A stretch of DNA of 64,000 nucleotides from Saprospiraceae bacterium (GTDB lineage: Bacteria; Bacteroidota; Bacteroidia; Chitinophagales; Saprospiraceae), in NCBI GenBank assembly GCA_029262995.1, contig JAJCYH010000011.1:1-64000 (forward strand). Reading direction: 5' to 3'. How positions within the stretch are numbered: position 1 is the first letter of the stretch; the number at the start of each line of letters is the position of its first letter. The position numbers were made by a program, and so were the translations under genes. A model generated the notes under the pieces. The model worked only from the letters and a program-made list of their open reading frames with translations, did no database searches and was not told where the DNA came from. Positions 53,614-63,872 of this stretch are shown piece by piece.

Positions 53614-55920
53614 TTAGCTTTCCCACTTATATTTTACACGTATTCCTACATCAATTCCTGTTTCATCAGCAAAATACCTTAGTCGATTCAAGTAGTCCCG
53701 ATAAGAATTGTTTAAAATATTATTGGCAAACAAACCTAGTTCAAGGGTTCGCTTTGAAAGTTTAAAACTGGTTCCAGCTTTAAATCCGATTAAGAAGTAA
53801 GCATCAGGTGCTTCAATATAATCCTGACTTATGGATATTCTTGATTGTTTGAAACTATATTGGCCAGAAAAGTGGATATAGGAGTTGCTTAATTTCTTGC
53901 CATTGTTAAATGCGTATTGAATTTCGACCTGTGTATTATCAGAAGGTATGTTGACCAAATAGTTTTTTTGAATTTTATCCTGCGCTCTTATATATGCATA
54001 TTTGCCAACAAGTTTCATATGCCTATTCATTTGTAATGAAAGCAAAAGGTCAGAACCCCAAATTCGAGCATTTGTTTGTTTGAATTTAAACAATGGGAAT
54101 GCTCCTCGTATAGTCAATCGAAATTCATCTTCGGCTTGCAAGTAAATGTAGTTTCCGATTTCTTGATAGTAAGCCAAAAACTGTACAAATATTTTGTCTT
54201 TGAAATTCCAGTCAGAACTGCTTATTATTTTAAACGAACGTTCCTGCTTTAAGTCTCTATCTCCTTCTTCAATGCCACTAACACCTTGATGAAGACCAAA
54301 GCTGTATAATTCGTTGATTTCTGGTGATCGCATGGTATGCGCTATATTTAAGGCACTTTTGAAAGACTTTGAAATTCTTTTTATTAAGCCACCTGAAAGG
54401 GAATAGTTGATAAAATCGTTTGTTTTGGTTTCAATTGTAGGTGGAATACTGTTATTTATATTTTTTACGATAAAATGTTTATAATCAAGTCTAGTTCCTA
54501 ATTCATACGACCATCCCTGTATTTGTATTTGAAAGATCACAAACATTGCTGGATTGAAGGATCTATAATTGGGAATTAAAGGAAGAATGCCAGTGCTGAC
54601 ATCATTTACATTGTCCATAAATTGAAATTGGAGACCTGTATTTATTGTCCATAAATTGTTTAAATCAGCAATAATTTTACTTTCAAGAAAATGAGAATAT
54701 TGCTTTAGACTTAAGGAAGGCTTAGCGGACCGATTGTTTCTTCTAATATCAAACTCTCTTCTTAAGTTTAATTGACCTCCATATTTAAATTTAAAAACGG
54801 TATTATCATTGAGAAAATATTTGCTTTCAATCTTAACAAGATGATGATTTACCGTCTGCTTTGGAGGAGCAATGGAGTCAGAAAAATTGTCTTCAGTGAA
54901 AAATGGGATTTGTCTCTGAAAGGCTGATTCAAGATCCGTCAAGTTAGAAACCTGTGAGCCTCTAAGTATACCTAAGTTTGCATTAAAACTAGACAAAAGC
55001 AATTGATGGTGCCACAGATTACCCTTATTTCTTTCAAGTAGTATAAATGCATTCTGTTCTCTTCGTCCTGTGTTCTTTAAATAATAATCAGGACTTTTCT
55101 GATCTCCGGAGTGCTTTAAAGATCCTCCAATTCTCCATGAGGCAAGCTTTGATTTTTTCTCTACGGTACCACTTAATGTATTGCCTCTTCCGTTCTGATT
55201 GTAAATGTAATTTATTGTCCCTTGAATATTGGGGTCATTACTCACCGGATTTGATTCTACAAGAACAACACTTCCAAGATTATTACCCATATAGCTTAAG
55301 GCTGATGCTCCTTTTACGACGGAGATATGGTGTGCATTAGAGGCATCTATTTCAGGGGCGTGATCATTGCCCCATTGCTGCCCTGATTGGCTAATCCCAT
55401 TATTCAGAATTGTAAGCCTATTTCCATATAAACCATGAACAATAGGTTTGGCGCTTGTCGTGCCATTCCTTAGCATGCTTACGCCTACAATTCTTGCACT
55501 TAATTCTGCCAAGCTTTTATAGGACTCTGATTCTATTTCTCTCTTTGAGATTGTCGAACTTGCATTTGTTCCACTTTCATCAGAGTGACCATGAACAACT
55601 ACTTCATCCAATAATTCAAAGTGATGTTCTAGGAACAAATCAATTATCGTATCATTTTTCAGTTCGATAAATATGTGCTCTGGACTACAAGCTAAATGGC
55701 TTAAACTTAGGTGTAGGTCACCAGGGCACACATTATCTATTTTGAAAAAACCCAAAGAATCTGCAATGTAGGCATCGTTTGATCCTTCAGACATGATTAA
55801 GGCATATTCCAAAGGAGATTTAGTTGCTCTGTCTAAAACTCTTCCAGAAATTGAAATATCACATTGCCCATGAATGACTAGACATTGCAAGAGTAAAATG
55901 CAAGAAATAAAAAGCCTCAT
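53614..55920 (-). CDS. TonB-dependent outer-membrane receptor, zinc/metal type
   Basis: Outer-membrane uptake channel of 768 residues with a signal peptide (FISCILLLQCLVIHGQC). A carboxypeptidase-regulatory-like domain at about 20-95 (ISGRVLDRATKSPLEYALI) is followed by the plug at about 115-225 (IVHGLYGNRLTILNNGISQS, QQWGNDHAPEID and VVKGASALSYMG) and a 22-strand barrel ending at VRVKYKWES. The plug segments resemble the ZnuD-like zinc receptors and their Bacteroidota relatives. VVVHGHSDESG near the front adds His. It is the third gene of a locus with a lipoprotein (3-nt gap) and a His/Cys-rich small protein. Zinc as substrate is inference; copper, iron and haem remain possible. Confidence 0.85.
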   Translation of the reverse strand: MRLFISCILLLQCLVIHGQCDISISGRVLDRATKSPLEYALIMSEGSNDAYIADSLGFFKIDNVCPGDLHLSLSHLACSPEHIFIELKNDTIIDLFLEHHFELLDEVVVHGHSDESGTNASSTISKREIESESYKSLAELSARIVGVSMLRNGTTSAKPIVHGLYGNRLTILNNGISQSGQQWGNDHAPEIDASNAHHISVVKGASALSYMGNNLGSVVLVESNPVSNDPNIQGTINYIYNQNGRGNTLSGTVEKKSKLASWRIGGSLKHSGDQKSPDYYLKNTGRREQNAFILLERNKGNLWHHQLLLSSFNANLGILRGSQVSNLTDLESAFQRQIPFFTEDNFSDSIAPPKQTVNHHLVKIESKYFLNDNTVFKFKYGGQLNLRREFDIRRNNRSAKPSLSLKQYSHFLESKIIADLNNLWTINTGLQFQFMDNVNDVSTGILPLIPNYRSFNPAMFVIFQIQIQGWSYELGTRLDYKHFIVKNINNSIPPTIETKTNDFINYSLSGGLIKRISKSFKSALNIAHTMRSPEINELYSFGLHQGVSGIEEGDRDLKQERSFKIISSSDWNFKDKIFVQFLAYYQEIGNYIYLQAEDEFRLTIRGAFPLFKFKQTNARIWGSDLLLSLQMNRHMKLVGKYAYIRAQDKIQKNYLVNIPSDNTQVEIQYAFNNGKKLSNSYIHFSGQYSFKQSRISISQDYIEAPDAYFLIGFKAGTSFKLSKRTLELGLFANNILNNSYRDYLNRLRYFADETGIDVGIRVKYKWES

Positions 55921-55923
55921 CTT

Positions 55924-56481
55924 TTAATCTTCAATTTCCAATACAAATTCAACTTGTATATCTGTTTCTCCGCCAGCATTTGTTATCTCACCTTGAGAAA
56001 CACCTGAGGCAAATTTATCTAGTAAATGTTTCAATGTAATTTGCAAGCTTCCAATACCTGGATTATTTGTCGTAATCTTTGTATTAATGCCTATTGGATT
56101 TGTATTACTGTCTTGATCTAAATATTCGATTGTAAGATCTGTATTCATAGTAAAGTAAAAGAATTGATGATCTTCTGCCTCGGCTCTGACTTCATCAGTT
56201 ATGTTTTCGGTTGTAGTACCCGATTCATTTAGTATTTCTATTTCAGCAAGATAGACCGTATTACTTTTGAGCTTTGAAATAGTTATAATAGGGGATATTC
56301 CACCATCCCCATCAAGATCAATGAAACTAAATACTTTTACTCCACTGTTGTCAGATGGGTTAAGAGTCAGAATTACTGTGGTGATTAATTCTTCTTGATT
56401 TTGAATTATTGGTTCTTGATCATTACAAGAAATTGTTAATATTGAGGTCAATATTATTATTGATAATGAATAAACTTTCAT
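55924..56481 (-). CDS. lipoprotein partner of the metal receptor
   Basis: Lipoprotein of 185 residues with lipobox ILTISC (Cys19). The mature part has Asp-rich VFSFIDLDGDGGISPII, resembling a calcium/metal-loop, then a pattern of strand YLAEIEILNES, TENITDEV and AEDHQFFYFTMN. As I recall, proteins of this type (sometimes labelled type 1 periplasmic-binding-fold proteins) lie next to such receptors in many Bacteroidota. It is 3 nt upstream of the receptor gene on the same strand, so cotranscribed. It may bind the substrate at the cell surface; this is inference. Confidence 0.72.
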   Translation of the reverse strand: MKVYSLSIIILTSILTISCNDQEPIIQNQEELITTVILTLNPSDNSGVKVFSFIDLDGDGGISPIITISKLKSNTVYLAEIEILNESGTTTENITDEVRAEAEDHQFFYFTMNTDLTIEYLDQDSNTNPIGINTKITTNNPGIGSLQITLKHLLDKFASGVSQGEITNAGGETDIQVEFVLEIED

Positions 56482-56547
56482 AGCTTTTCATATATTAATT
56501 TCAGCTAGTAGCTGAAGGTTTAAAAATATTAATTTAGGGAGATTGGA

Positions 56548-56841
56548 TTAAAGACGATGAGGGGGAGCTCTTTCGGAATCGCTTCCTTTTAGAATTTTTT
56601 TATAAAAAGAATGATGATCATGAAATGCATTAATGAATATTGAATAATATACTCGATTAAGTAATTCAGTTTTTTCAGGTAGATTACTCCTTAACTTAAA
56701 ATTGAAAATCAAGCAGTCAGAATGTGTTTTGTCTGTATTGTGTAAGTGCTTTTCTCCATTTTCGGCAAGGCAATCAGTAGATCCGTGATATTCTAATAAA
56801 TAATGTATTGACTGCCCTATATAGACATTAAAAATGATCAT
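56548..56841 (-). CDS. His/Cys-rich small protein ending in RAPP, first gene of the metal locus
   Basis: At least 97 residues from ATG 56841. The conserved-looking pattern is CLAENGEKHLHN, then HSDCLIFNF, a variable middle, FHDHHSFY and the terminal ERAPPHRL. Flavobacterial proteins with the same C-H-x-H-DC-x-x-F layout and an RGPP/RAPP tail sit upstream of metal-type TonB receptors, as far as I recall. The frame stays open to 56904 and adds a membrane-helix-like stretch (KNISLKIIAFSIA) before the ATG, so the true start is probably a non-ATG codon upstream and the protein is membrane-anchored or exported. A metal-sensing or metal-carrying role is inference. Confidence 0.65.
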   Translation of the reverse strand: MIIFNVYIGQSIHYLLEYHGSTDCLAENGEKHLHNTDKTHSDCLIFNFKLRSNLPEKTELLNRVYYSIFINAFHDHHSFYKKILKGSDSERAPPHRL

Positions 56842-56916
56842 CGCTATACTAAAAGCAATTATCTTTAGAGATATGTTTTTGATGGCGTTTATTGGATATA
56901 GCTTTTACGGATGAAT

Positions 56917-56924
56917 CAAAAATA
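56917..56924 (-). promoter_or_regulatory. -7 promoter element of the metal-uptake locus
   Basis: The minus strand reads TATTTTTG, a perfect TAnnTTTG element. The predicted transcript start is near 56910. This fits a coding start somewhere in 56842-56904 with a short leader, and gives a 69-nt leader if the ATG at 56841 is used. No -33 TTG is seen. Confidence 0.45.
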
Positions 56925-56993
56925 CTTTATTATTCTCATACTTGCTGCTTTAATAAACGTTATTTGTGCGTTATAGTTTTCTTCATTTATTAA

Positions 56994-57839
56994 ATGATTA
57001 GAATGGACTCCTTAGTATTAGGTGGTAGATTAATCTCATTACACGAGCCTTTAATAATGGGTGTTATCAATATTACACCAGATTCATTTTACAAGAATTC
57101 ACGTTTTTCTGATTTAGGAAGGATAGTTGAACGCGTTGGTGAAATGATTATTGAGGGTGCTGATATTATAGATTTTGGTGCTTTTTCATCCCGCCCAGGC
57201 GCAGATATGATTTCTGTTGAGGAAGAACTAGACAGGTTAGGACCTTCTATGGAGGAGGTGTTTAAAGTTTATCCAGACATAAATATAAGTTTGGATACTT
57301 ACCGTTCAGAGGTTTTGAATCCATTGTTTTCATTAGGATCATTTATTATAAATGATATTACAGCATTTTCATTAGACGCCAAGGTTCTTGATTTTGCGGT
57401 TCAACATAATTTACCTTATGTATTAATGCATATGAAGGGATTACCCATAAATATGCAAGACGATCCTTCATACACGGATGTATGCTTGGAAGTGATCAAT
57501 TTTATGGCGTTAAAATTGCATCAGATTAAATCACGCGATCATCATCAAGTAATTATTGATCCAGGGTTTGGATTTGGAAAGAGCATAGCTCATAATTACC
57601 AGTTATTAGGAGGTTTAAATGCATTTAAAATTTTTGATTTGCCGTTAATGGTTGGAATTAGTCGGAAGTCTATGATATGTAAGACTTTAGAGATAAGTCC
57701 TGAACAAGCACTTAATGGTACGACGGCTTTGCATATGATAGCATTACAAAATGGAGCTAAAATATTAAGAGTTCATGACGTGAAAGAGGCTCGTGAATGC
57801 GTTTCATTATGGAATTTATTGCAAGCAGCTGTTAAATAA
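56994..57839 (+). CDS. folP: dihydropteroate synthase
   Basis: Joins p-aminobenzoate to 6-hydroxymethyl-dihydropterin diphosphate in folate synthesis, the target of sulfonamides. It is 281 residues; the ATG at 57003 is an equally good start. The two signature loops are present: MGVINITPDSFY (loop 1) and DFGAFSSRPGAD (loop 2). The pterin-binding IIDPGFGFGKS and late VGISRKSMI are intact; ILRVHDVKEA ends the barrel. It is divergent from the metal locus and followed after 74 bases by the TamB-like gene. Unlike in many Bacteroidota it is not followed by cdaA. Confidence 0.95.
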   Translation: MIRMDSLVLGGRLISLHEPLIMGVINITPDSFYKNSRFSDLGRIVERVGEMIIEGADIIDFGAFSSRPGADMISVEEELDRLGPSMEEVFKVYPDINISLDTYRSEVLNPLFSLGSFIINDITAFSLDAKVLDFAVQHNLPYVLMHMKGLPINMQDDPSYTDVCLEVINFMALKLHQIKSRDHHQVIIDPGFGFGKSIAHNYQLLGGLNAFKIFDLPLMVGISRKSMICKTLEISPEQALNGTTALHMIALQNGAKILRVHDVKEARECVSLWNLLQAAVK

Positions 57840-57913
57840 TAATTAAACTTGTAGTTCAATATTATAAATTGACATTTATCTAGTTATATATTTTGGAAAG
57901 CGAATAAAATAAT

Positions 57914-60900
57914 TTGGAAGAAAAGCGTGAAAGTGTAGTATTAAAAAGAAAGCTTAATCCAACTGTAAAAGGTTTGATTAGGCTAGCTATATTTCTGTTA
58001 TTATTTGTCCTAAGTCTACCGCTATTAATTCACATTGGACCTTTACAAAAGCTTATACTAAATCAATTTAGTAAATCACTTTCTTCAAAAACAGAAAGTA
58101 AAATCAAAATTGGGAAAATTGATTTTTCGATTTTCAAAGGATTGATTTTAAAAGAATTATATGTTTCTAATGCCAATAGTCCCCTAGATACTCTCGTCTA
58201 TATCGGAGAATTCTCAACTTCATTGGAAGAGAATATTTTAAGTTTATGGAACAACAAAGTATATATCAACGATCTAAACCTTTTTGAGGCTAAAGTCAAT
58301 ATTGTTAAGAATAAAGGCGATGAAGAAAGTAATCTGGAATACTTTATTTCTCAGTTGTCAAACAAAAAAGAGAGCCCGAACCAAAAGCCAACTGTACCTA
58401 TTGAACTGAACCTTAAGAACATTAACTTAAGAAACCTTAGGTTAAGTATTGACGACTATTCTAAAAGATCTACTTTTTTGGCAACATTAAAAGAAGGTCA
58501 TATTGGAGTGGATCATTTTAATTTTGAAAGAGACAGTTTTGTTTTTAGAAGCATTTCTTTGCTTCGTCCAGAATGTACAATGATAGAGGTTAACCAGAGT
58601 CATCTCTTCAAACAAAACAGGGAAGATATAGTGCAAGACAGCATTTCTAAAAAACCAAATTCAGATTTTTTCTTAAATATTGCCATACTTGAAGTTAATG
58701 AAGGTGCTTTTCAAAGGATAAAAAGTGATTCTCTTGTCAACAAAGAATTAAAAAACACACTAGATGTTGATGATCTTGACATTGTAGATTTGGACCTCTT
58801 TAGTACAGACCTTGTTATGACTAGTGCATGCAATATTGAAGCCAGTATAAAAAGCTTGGCCTTAAAAGAGCACAATGGTTTAGTGCTAGAAAATGCTAAA
58901 GTAGATAGCTTTAGGATTCTTCCAAATGAAATATTGCTAGGAAGCTTTGAACTGGATACTGAGCACAGTCAAATTAAAGATTTCCTTTCTTTTAAGTTTG
59001 ACAGTTTCAATGATTTTAAGTCGTTCGCAAAGAAGATACACATTGAAAGTGATATGTCAGGGTCTGAAATTGCTCTTTCGGATTTAAGTTATTTTTTGCC
59101 AGGTATTGTGGACAGTAAATTTATCAAAAGAAATAAAGATCGTAAAGTAAGTATTACCGGCTCCTTTAATGGTACTGTTGATCACTTGGAGGCTGATAAC
59201 CTGTTTATGACAGTTGATAACCTTATTGAATTTACTGGCTCTTTTACAAGTTCTAATCTGACTAATCCACAAACTGCACTCGTAAGTATATATGTTAATG
59301 AGTTAAAAACATCTTTGAACAATATAAGAAGAATAGTTCCAGAATTTAACTTGCCAGATCAATTTTACAAACTGGATCCTGTAAGTTTTACTGGTGACAT
59401 AGAAGGATTTTTTAAGGACTTTGTAATTTATGGCAATCTCAAAAGTAGGCTTGGGAATGTAGAATTGGACACAAGGTTAAATACCAAGGCAGGTGTGAAT
59501 AATGCAGAATATAGCGGAGAGTTAGCATTGAATAATTTTAATGTTAAAGAGTGGACAGGAAATGAAGATTTTGGTTTTGCTACGCTTAGCGCAAAAATTG
59601 AGAATGGTAGGGGATTAACCTTGGAAAATGTCAAAACAGATTTGGTGGCTAGACTAGAAAAGTTTGAGTTTAGAGATTATGCTTATTCGAATATTAGTCT
59701 TGAGGGCGTTTTAGAGAAAAACCTTTTTGATGGTAAATTTTCCGCTAAAGGACCTAATGTGGATATGGATTTCGAAGGACAGCTGATTATTAAGGATAAT
59801 TATTTTAAATCTGATTTCTTGGCAGTGATTAATAAAATTAACCCCAAGGCTATAAATCTTTCAGATGACTATTCCTTGGTAACTGGTGATTTTAATATAA
59901 GCATAGAAGGTAAAACTTTAAATGAATTTTCTGGTTCTGCTGAATTAAATAACTTGGCAGTCGTATTTAAGAATAAGACTTTTGATTTTAATGAAGTTTA
60001 TTTTTCTTCAGCTCCATTGTCTAATGAGAGACGTAACCTATTATTGACATCTGATATCATTAACGCTTCAGTTGATGGTAAATTTGACTTTGGTCAATTG
60101 GGTGCTTCCTTTACTAATTATATCGTGGAACATCATCCTAACTGGGCTAAAAAATTTAAAATTAACACGCAAGATAAAAGGACCAATAAGATTCAGGATT
60201 TTGTTTATAAAATTGAAGTTTTTGATACTAAAGATTATTTAGAATTATTAAAAGCTAACGAGTTAAGGTTTAGGGGAGTAACATTTGAAGGGGCGATAAA
60301 TCTTCCTGATAATACTTTTTCAAGTAATATTTCAATTGATTCTTCATTTTATAAGGACTATGAATTCAGTGCTTTTGGATTATCATTAACGAATAGCAAG
60401 AAGATATCAAAGTTGATTTTGGATCTTGACAAGATAGCAACCCAAGGGAAGTATTATGAGCCATTAAACATCAGAAGTGAAGTTAATGGAGATGATGTCA
60501 AACTGGAAATAAAAACAAAAAACGTACTAGACTCAATTGGTTATGTTGATTTGACCTTGAATATCAAACCTATAGACGATATGATACAAATAAATGTAGG
60601 CAATAAGAACCTGCAAATGTTTAGCGCCGATTGGGAAATTGATGCAAGTAATGAGATTATTTACGGAACAGATTATTTAAGTATTAAAGACTTTGTTTTA
60701 TCAGACGGTTATAGATCATTGTTTATACAGGATTATAAAAAATCTGGAATGGAGTTTACTCTTGAGAATTTTGATTTCCTTTTAGTTAATGGTTTGATTA
60801 ATTACGATAAAATCGACTTTGCCGGTGAGAGCAAAATATATGCACGTGTTGCTAATGTATTCACTAAGCCGAAGATAGTTGCTGATATTAGAATTCCAGA

Positions 60901-62791
60901 GTTTACACTCAATGACGTAGATTATGGTTCATTATCCGTGAGATTGGACGATGATGGAGACATGGCATATGCAAGCCTAAACTTGAATAGGGTTGAAGAT
61001 GATCTACGCGTATTGGTGAATGCAGAATACAATAAGCTTACCAAAGGAGTATCAGGTAGTGTCGAAATGCGGAATATGGTGATGAAGATATTTGAATTTA
61101 TCATTGATGATGGAATTTCAAAGACAGATGGTATTGCAAATCTTGATGTTGAAGTTTCAGGTACTATAGATGATATTAAGCTTAATGGAACAGCTAATGT
61201 TATAGGTGGTCAAACCCGTATAGATTATATAGGTTCATTGATTGACTTAGGAACCGAAACTTTTCCGGTTACAGATAACTTTATAGATTTGACTGGCGTT
61301 AGTCTCTTTGATAAATTTGGTAATCAAGCTACAATGACTGGTGGCTTACATCATGACCTATTTACCGATTTTAGGACTGATCTTAATATGCAGGCGAATA
61401 GATTTCTGGCTCTTGATACAGATAAAACCGATAATCCAATGTATTACGGAATTGGGATAGGTCCGATTTCTATAGATTTTGCTGGCCCATTTTCAAGTAC
61501 TGATATATCAATATCTGCAACAACAGGGTCTGGAACTGTATTAAATATACCAATTGAGGATAGTTATTACAATATTGATCAAAGCTTCATAAAATTTGTT
61601 CCTAGAGAAGATGTTTTAAACCCTAAAGAAGATGATGAAAGCCAAGCCATGGTCAAACTGGAGGGGGTAGATGTCGACATGAACCTGAGCATCACTAACG
61701 ATGCTCAAGTAAACATAATCTTTGATGAAAGGCTAAACGATGTCATTAAGGGTGTTGGGAATGGAGACCTTCGAATTACTATTGCTAGAGATGGAAAGTT
61801 TAATATTTATGGAGAGTATGAAGTAGATCGTGGAGACTACTTATTTACCGCATGGGGTATAGTGGCTAAGCCATTTAAGGTACGTAGGGGAGGATTGATT
61901 ACGTGGACAGGTGATCCCATAAATGCCAATCTAAACATTGAAGCCGATTATGATGATCTCAGAGCCCCCGTGAATATTTTGTTGGCAGAATACCTTGTTA
62001 CCAATAATGTTAGCTTGGAACAAGAGGCAAAAAAACGTACAAGAATTGATCTAACCCTTAAAGTAGGAGGAACACTTTATAATCCAATCGTAAATTTTGA
62101 CATTGCCTTTCCTGAATTGCAAGGAGAGTTAAGAACCTATGCGGACAGCAAGATGATAACTTTACGTGAAAATGAAGCAGATTTAAATGAGCAGGTAGCT
62201 GGGCTGATTATGTTCAGAAGTTTTCTTCCAAGCAGTACATTAGGAAATGTATTTACTACGTCAAACAGTTTTGTAGAGACAACATATAATACCTTAAGTG
62301 AGTTTGTTTCAAACCAATTGTCCTATCTCTTATCTGGATTTTTACAAGAGGCACTGACGGATAATGGATTTATATCAGGAATTGATTTTGAAATTGGTTT
62401 TAGTAAAAATGCAAACCTTCTTGAAGGGGCACCTCAATCGGATAATTATCTTCCTGATGAAATTGAAGTACATTTCAAGCCAAGATTTCAAAACGATAAA
62501 TGGGGTTTTGACTATGGAACAAGTTTTGTTAACTCCAATGGAAGAGCCGCAAATCCTATTGCAAATTATATCATTCATGATTTTGTTTTGGAGTACTACC
62601 TTACTGCCGATAGACGTCTGAAACTTAGAGCATATGGGAAATGGGATAAAGATGAAGTTGTCTTTCAGAATGAGCAGAAATATGGTCTTGGAATAAATTA
62701 TAGAAAGGAGTTTGGTTCGATTACCAATTTCAAAAAATCATTGAAAGCGGATATGGCTAAGCTTAAACCTGATGAAAAGATAAATGAATAG
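57914..62791 (+). CDS. translocation/assembly module TamB-like protein (DUF490/AsmA-like)
   Basis: Giant envelope protein of 1625 residues starting at TTG 57914, with one N-terminal membrane helix (GLIRLAIFLLLFVLSLPLLI) and a very long beta-rich periplasmic region. Early AsmA-like segments (KIGKIDFSIFKGLILKELYV) and the C-terminal DUF490 domain (for example GKFNIYGEYEVDRGDYLFTA, LKVGGTLYNPIVNFDIAFP, LSYLLSGFLQEAL) are typical of TamB. TamB-like proteins span the periplasm as a hydrophobic groove for phospholipid transport or assist outer-membrane protein assembly. The usual TamA-type (Omp85) partner gene is not adjacent. Its stop lies 4 nt from the convergent aroC stop. Confidence 0.9.
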   Translation: MEEKRESVVLKRKLNPTVKGLIRLAIFLLLFVLSLPLLIHIGPLQKLILNQFSKSLSSKTESKIKIGKIDFSIFKGLILKELYVSNANSPLDTLVYIGEFSTSLEENILSLWNNKVYINDLNLFEAKVNIVKNKGDEESNLEYFISQLSNKKESPNQKPTVPIELNLKNINLRNLRLSIDDYSKRSTFLATLKEGHIGVDHFNFERDSFVFRSISLLRPECTMIEVNQSHLFKQNREDIVQDSISKKPNSDFFLNIAILEVNEGAFQRIKSDSLVNKELKNTLDVDDLDIVDLDLFSTDLVMTSACNIEASIKSLALKEHNGLVLENAKVDSFRILPNEILLGSFELDTEHSQIKDFLSFKFDSFNDFKSFAKKIHIESDMSGSEIALSDLSYFLPGIVDSKFIKRNKDRKVSITGSFNGTVDHLEADNLFMTVDNLIEFTGSFTSSNLTNPQTALVSIYVNELKTSLNNIRRIVPEFNLPDQFYKLDPVSFTGDIEGFFKDFVIYGNLKSRLGNVELDTRLNTKAGVNNAEYSGELALNNFNVKEWTGNEDFGFATLSAKIENGRGLTLENVKTDLVARLEKFEFRDYAYSNISLEGVLEKNLFDGKFSAKGPNVDMDFEGQLIIKDNYFKSDFLAVINKINPKAINLSDDYSLVTGDFNISIEGKTLNEFSGSAELNNLAVVFKNKTFDFNEVYFSSAPLSNERRNLLLTSDIINASVDGKFDFGQLGASFTNYIVEHHPNWAKKFKINTQDKRTNKIQDFVYKIEVFDTKDYLELLKANELRFRGVTFEGAINLPDNTFSSNISIDSSFYKDYEFSAFGLSLTNSKKISKLILDLDKIATQGKYYEPLNIRSEVNGDDVKLEIKTKNVLDSIGYVDLTLNIKPIDDMIQINVGNKNLQMFSADWEIDASNEIIYGTDYLSIKDFVLSDGYRSLFIQDYKKSGMEFTLENFDFLLVNGLINYDKIDFAGESKIYARVANVFTKPKIVADIRIPEFTLNDVDYGSLSVRLDDDGDMAYASLNLNRVEDDLRVLVNAEYNKLTKGVSGSVEMRNMVMKIFEFIIDDGISKTDGIANLDVEVSGTIDDIKLNGTANVIGGQTRIDYIGSLIDLGTETFPVTDNFIDLTGVSLFDKFGNQATMTGGLHHDLFTDFRTDLNMQANRFLALDTDKTDNPMYYGIGIGPISIDFAGPFSSTDISISATTGSGTVLNIPIEDSYYNIDQSFIKFVPREDVLNPKEDDESQAMVKLEGVDVDMNLSITNDAQVNIIFDERLNDVIKGVGNGDLRITIARDGKFNIYGEYEVDRGDYLFTAWGIVAKPFKVRRGGLITWTGDPINANLNIEADYDDLRAPVNILLAEYLVTNNVSLEQEAKKRTRIDLTLKVGGTLYNPIVNFDIAFPELQGELRTYADSKMITLRENEADLNEQVAGLIMFRSFLPSSTLGNVFTTSNSFVETTYNTLSEFVSNQLSYLLSGFLQEALTDNGFISGIDFEIGFSKNANLLEGAPQSDNYLPDEIEVHFKPRFQNDKWGFDYGTSFVNSNGRAANPIANYIIHDFVLEYYLTADRRLKLRAYGKWDKDEVVFQNEQKYGLGINYRKEFGSITNFKKSLKADMAKLKPDEKINE

Positions 62792-62795
62792 TCTC

Positions 62796-63872
62796 TTATT
62801 TGTAGATTTTGTTTCTTAGTAAATGATCTACTATGACAATGGAAGCCATCGCCTCTACAATAGGCACTGCTCGTGGTACCACACATGGATCATGTCTTCC
62901 TTTTCCCGAGACTACAGAAGCTTTACCACTACGGTCAACTGATTTTTGATCTTTCATAATTGTCGCAACCGGTTTGAATGCTGTTCTGAAATAAATCGGC
63001 ATACCATTACTAATCCCTCCTTGAATCCCTCCAGAGTAATTTGTTTTTGTTTTCAAGCCGTCACCATCCTTGATCCACAAGTCATTGTGTTCCGAACCTT
63101 TCATTGTAATCGCACTAAATCCACTTCCATATTCAAAAGCCTTTACAGCATTAATACTTAATATGGCTTTACCTAAATCGGCATGTAATTTATCAAAGAC
63201 AGGTTCGCCTAATCCAGAAGGGCAATTGTTGATTCTGCATGAAATTACACCACCAATAGTATCTCCCTGTTGCTTTATGTCAAGAATATATTCTTCCATT
63301 TTAACTGCAGTAGCTTCATCGGGACATCTTACTGTATTGGATTCTGTCTTGCTAAAATCTAATTGCTCTATATCTGTTTTCAGTATGATTGGCCCTACCT
63401 GAGTGACAGCTGCATTAACAGAAATTCCGTATTGCTTAAGAATACATTTTGCAACAGCTCCAGCAGCAACTCTAGCGGCGGTTTCTCTAGCTGAAGATCT
63501 GCCACCTCCTCTAAAATCACGAATGCCATATTTGAATTGATAAGTCATGTCAGCATGTGATGGTCTTAATTTATTTTCTAGGTGATCGTAATCTTTTGAC
63601 TTTTGATCTTTGTTTGGAATTAAGATCATTATAGGTGTACCAGTGGATTTGCCTTCAAATACGCCTGATAATATGCTGCAGTTATCTTCTTCCTTTCTTT
63701 GGGTTGTAATATTTGATTGTCCTGGTTTTCTTCGGCTCAATTCATTTTGTACGAAATCAAGTTCAATTTCTACCGATGGAGGGCAGCCATCAATAATTAC
63801 ACCTATTGCTGGTCCGTGAGATTCGCCAAATGTTGTTACTCTAAAGCATTGTCCAATACTGTTGCCTGCCAT
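62796..63872 (-). CDS. aroC: chorismate synthase
   Basis: Converts 5-enolpyruvylshikimate-3-phosphate to chorismate using reduced FMN, the last common step to aromatic amino acids and menaquinone. The 358 residues match the family. The signatures are [18 protein letters not shown] at the start, [17 protein letters not shown], and [20 protein letters not shown] in the middle. [10 protein letters not shown] and [11 protein letters not shown] further on complete the active site. Its probable promoter is at 63904-63932. Convergent with the TamB-like gene at a 4-nt gap. Confidence 0.96.
   Translation of the reverse strand: MAGNSIGQCFRVTTFGESHGPAIGVIIDGCPPSVEIELDFVQNELSRRKPGQSNITTQRKEEDNCSILSGVFEGKSTGTPIMILIPNKDQKSKDYDHLENKLRPSHADMTYQFKYGIRDFRGGGRSSARETAARVAAGAVAKCILKQYGISVNAAVTQVGPIILKTDIEQLDFSKTESNTVRCPDEATAVKMEEYILDIKQQGDTIGGVISCRINNCPSGLGEPVFDKLHADLGKAILSINAVKAFEYGSGFSAITMKGSEHNDLWIKDGDGLKTKTNYSGGIQGGISNGMPIYFRTAFKPVATIMKDQKSVDRSGKASVVSGKGRHDPCVVPRAVPIVEAMASIVIVDHLLRNKIYK

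Noticed and set aside
63070-63402. 110-codon plus-strand open frame in aroC
   Set aside because: Shadow of chorismate synthase, whose motifs are complete on the other strand.
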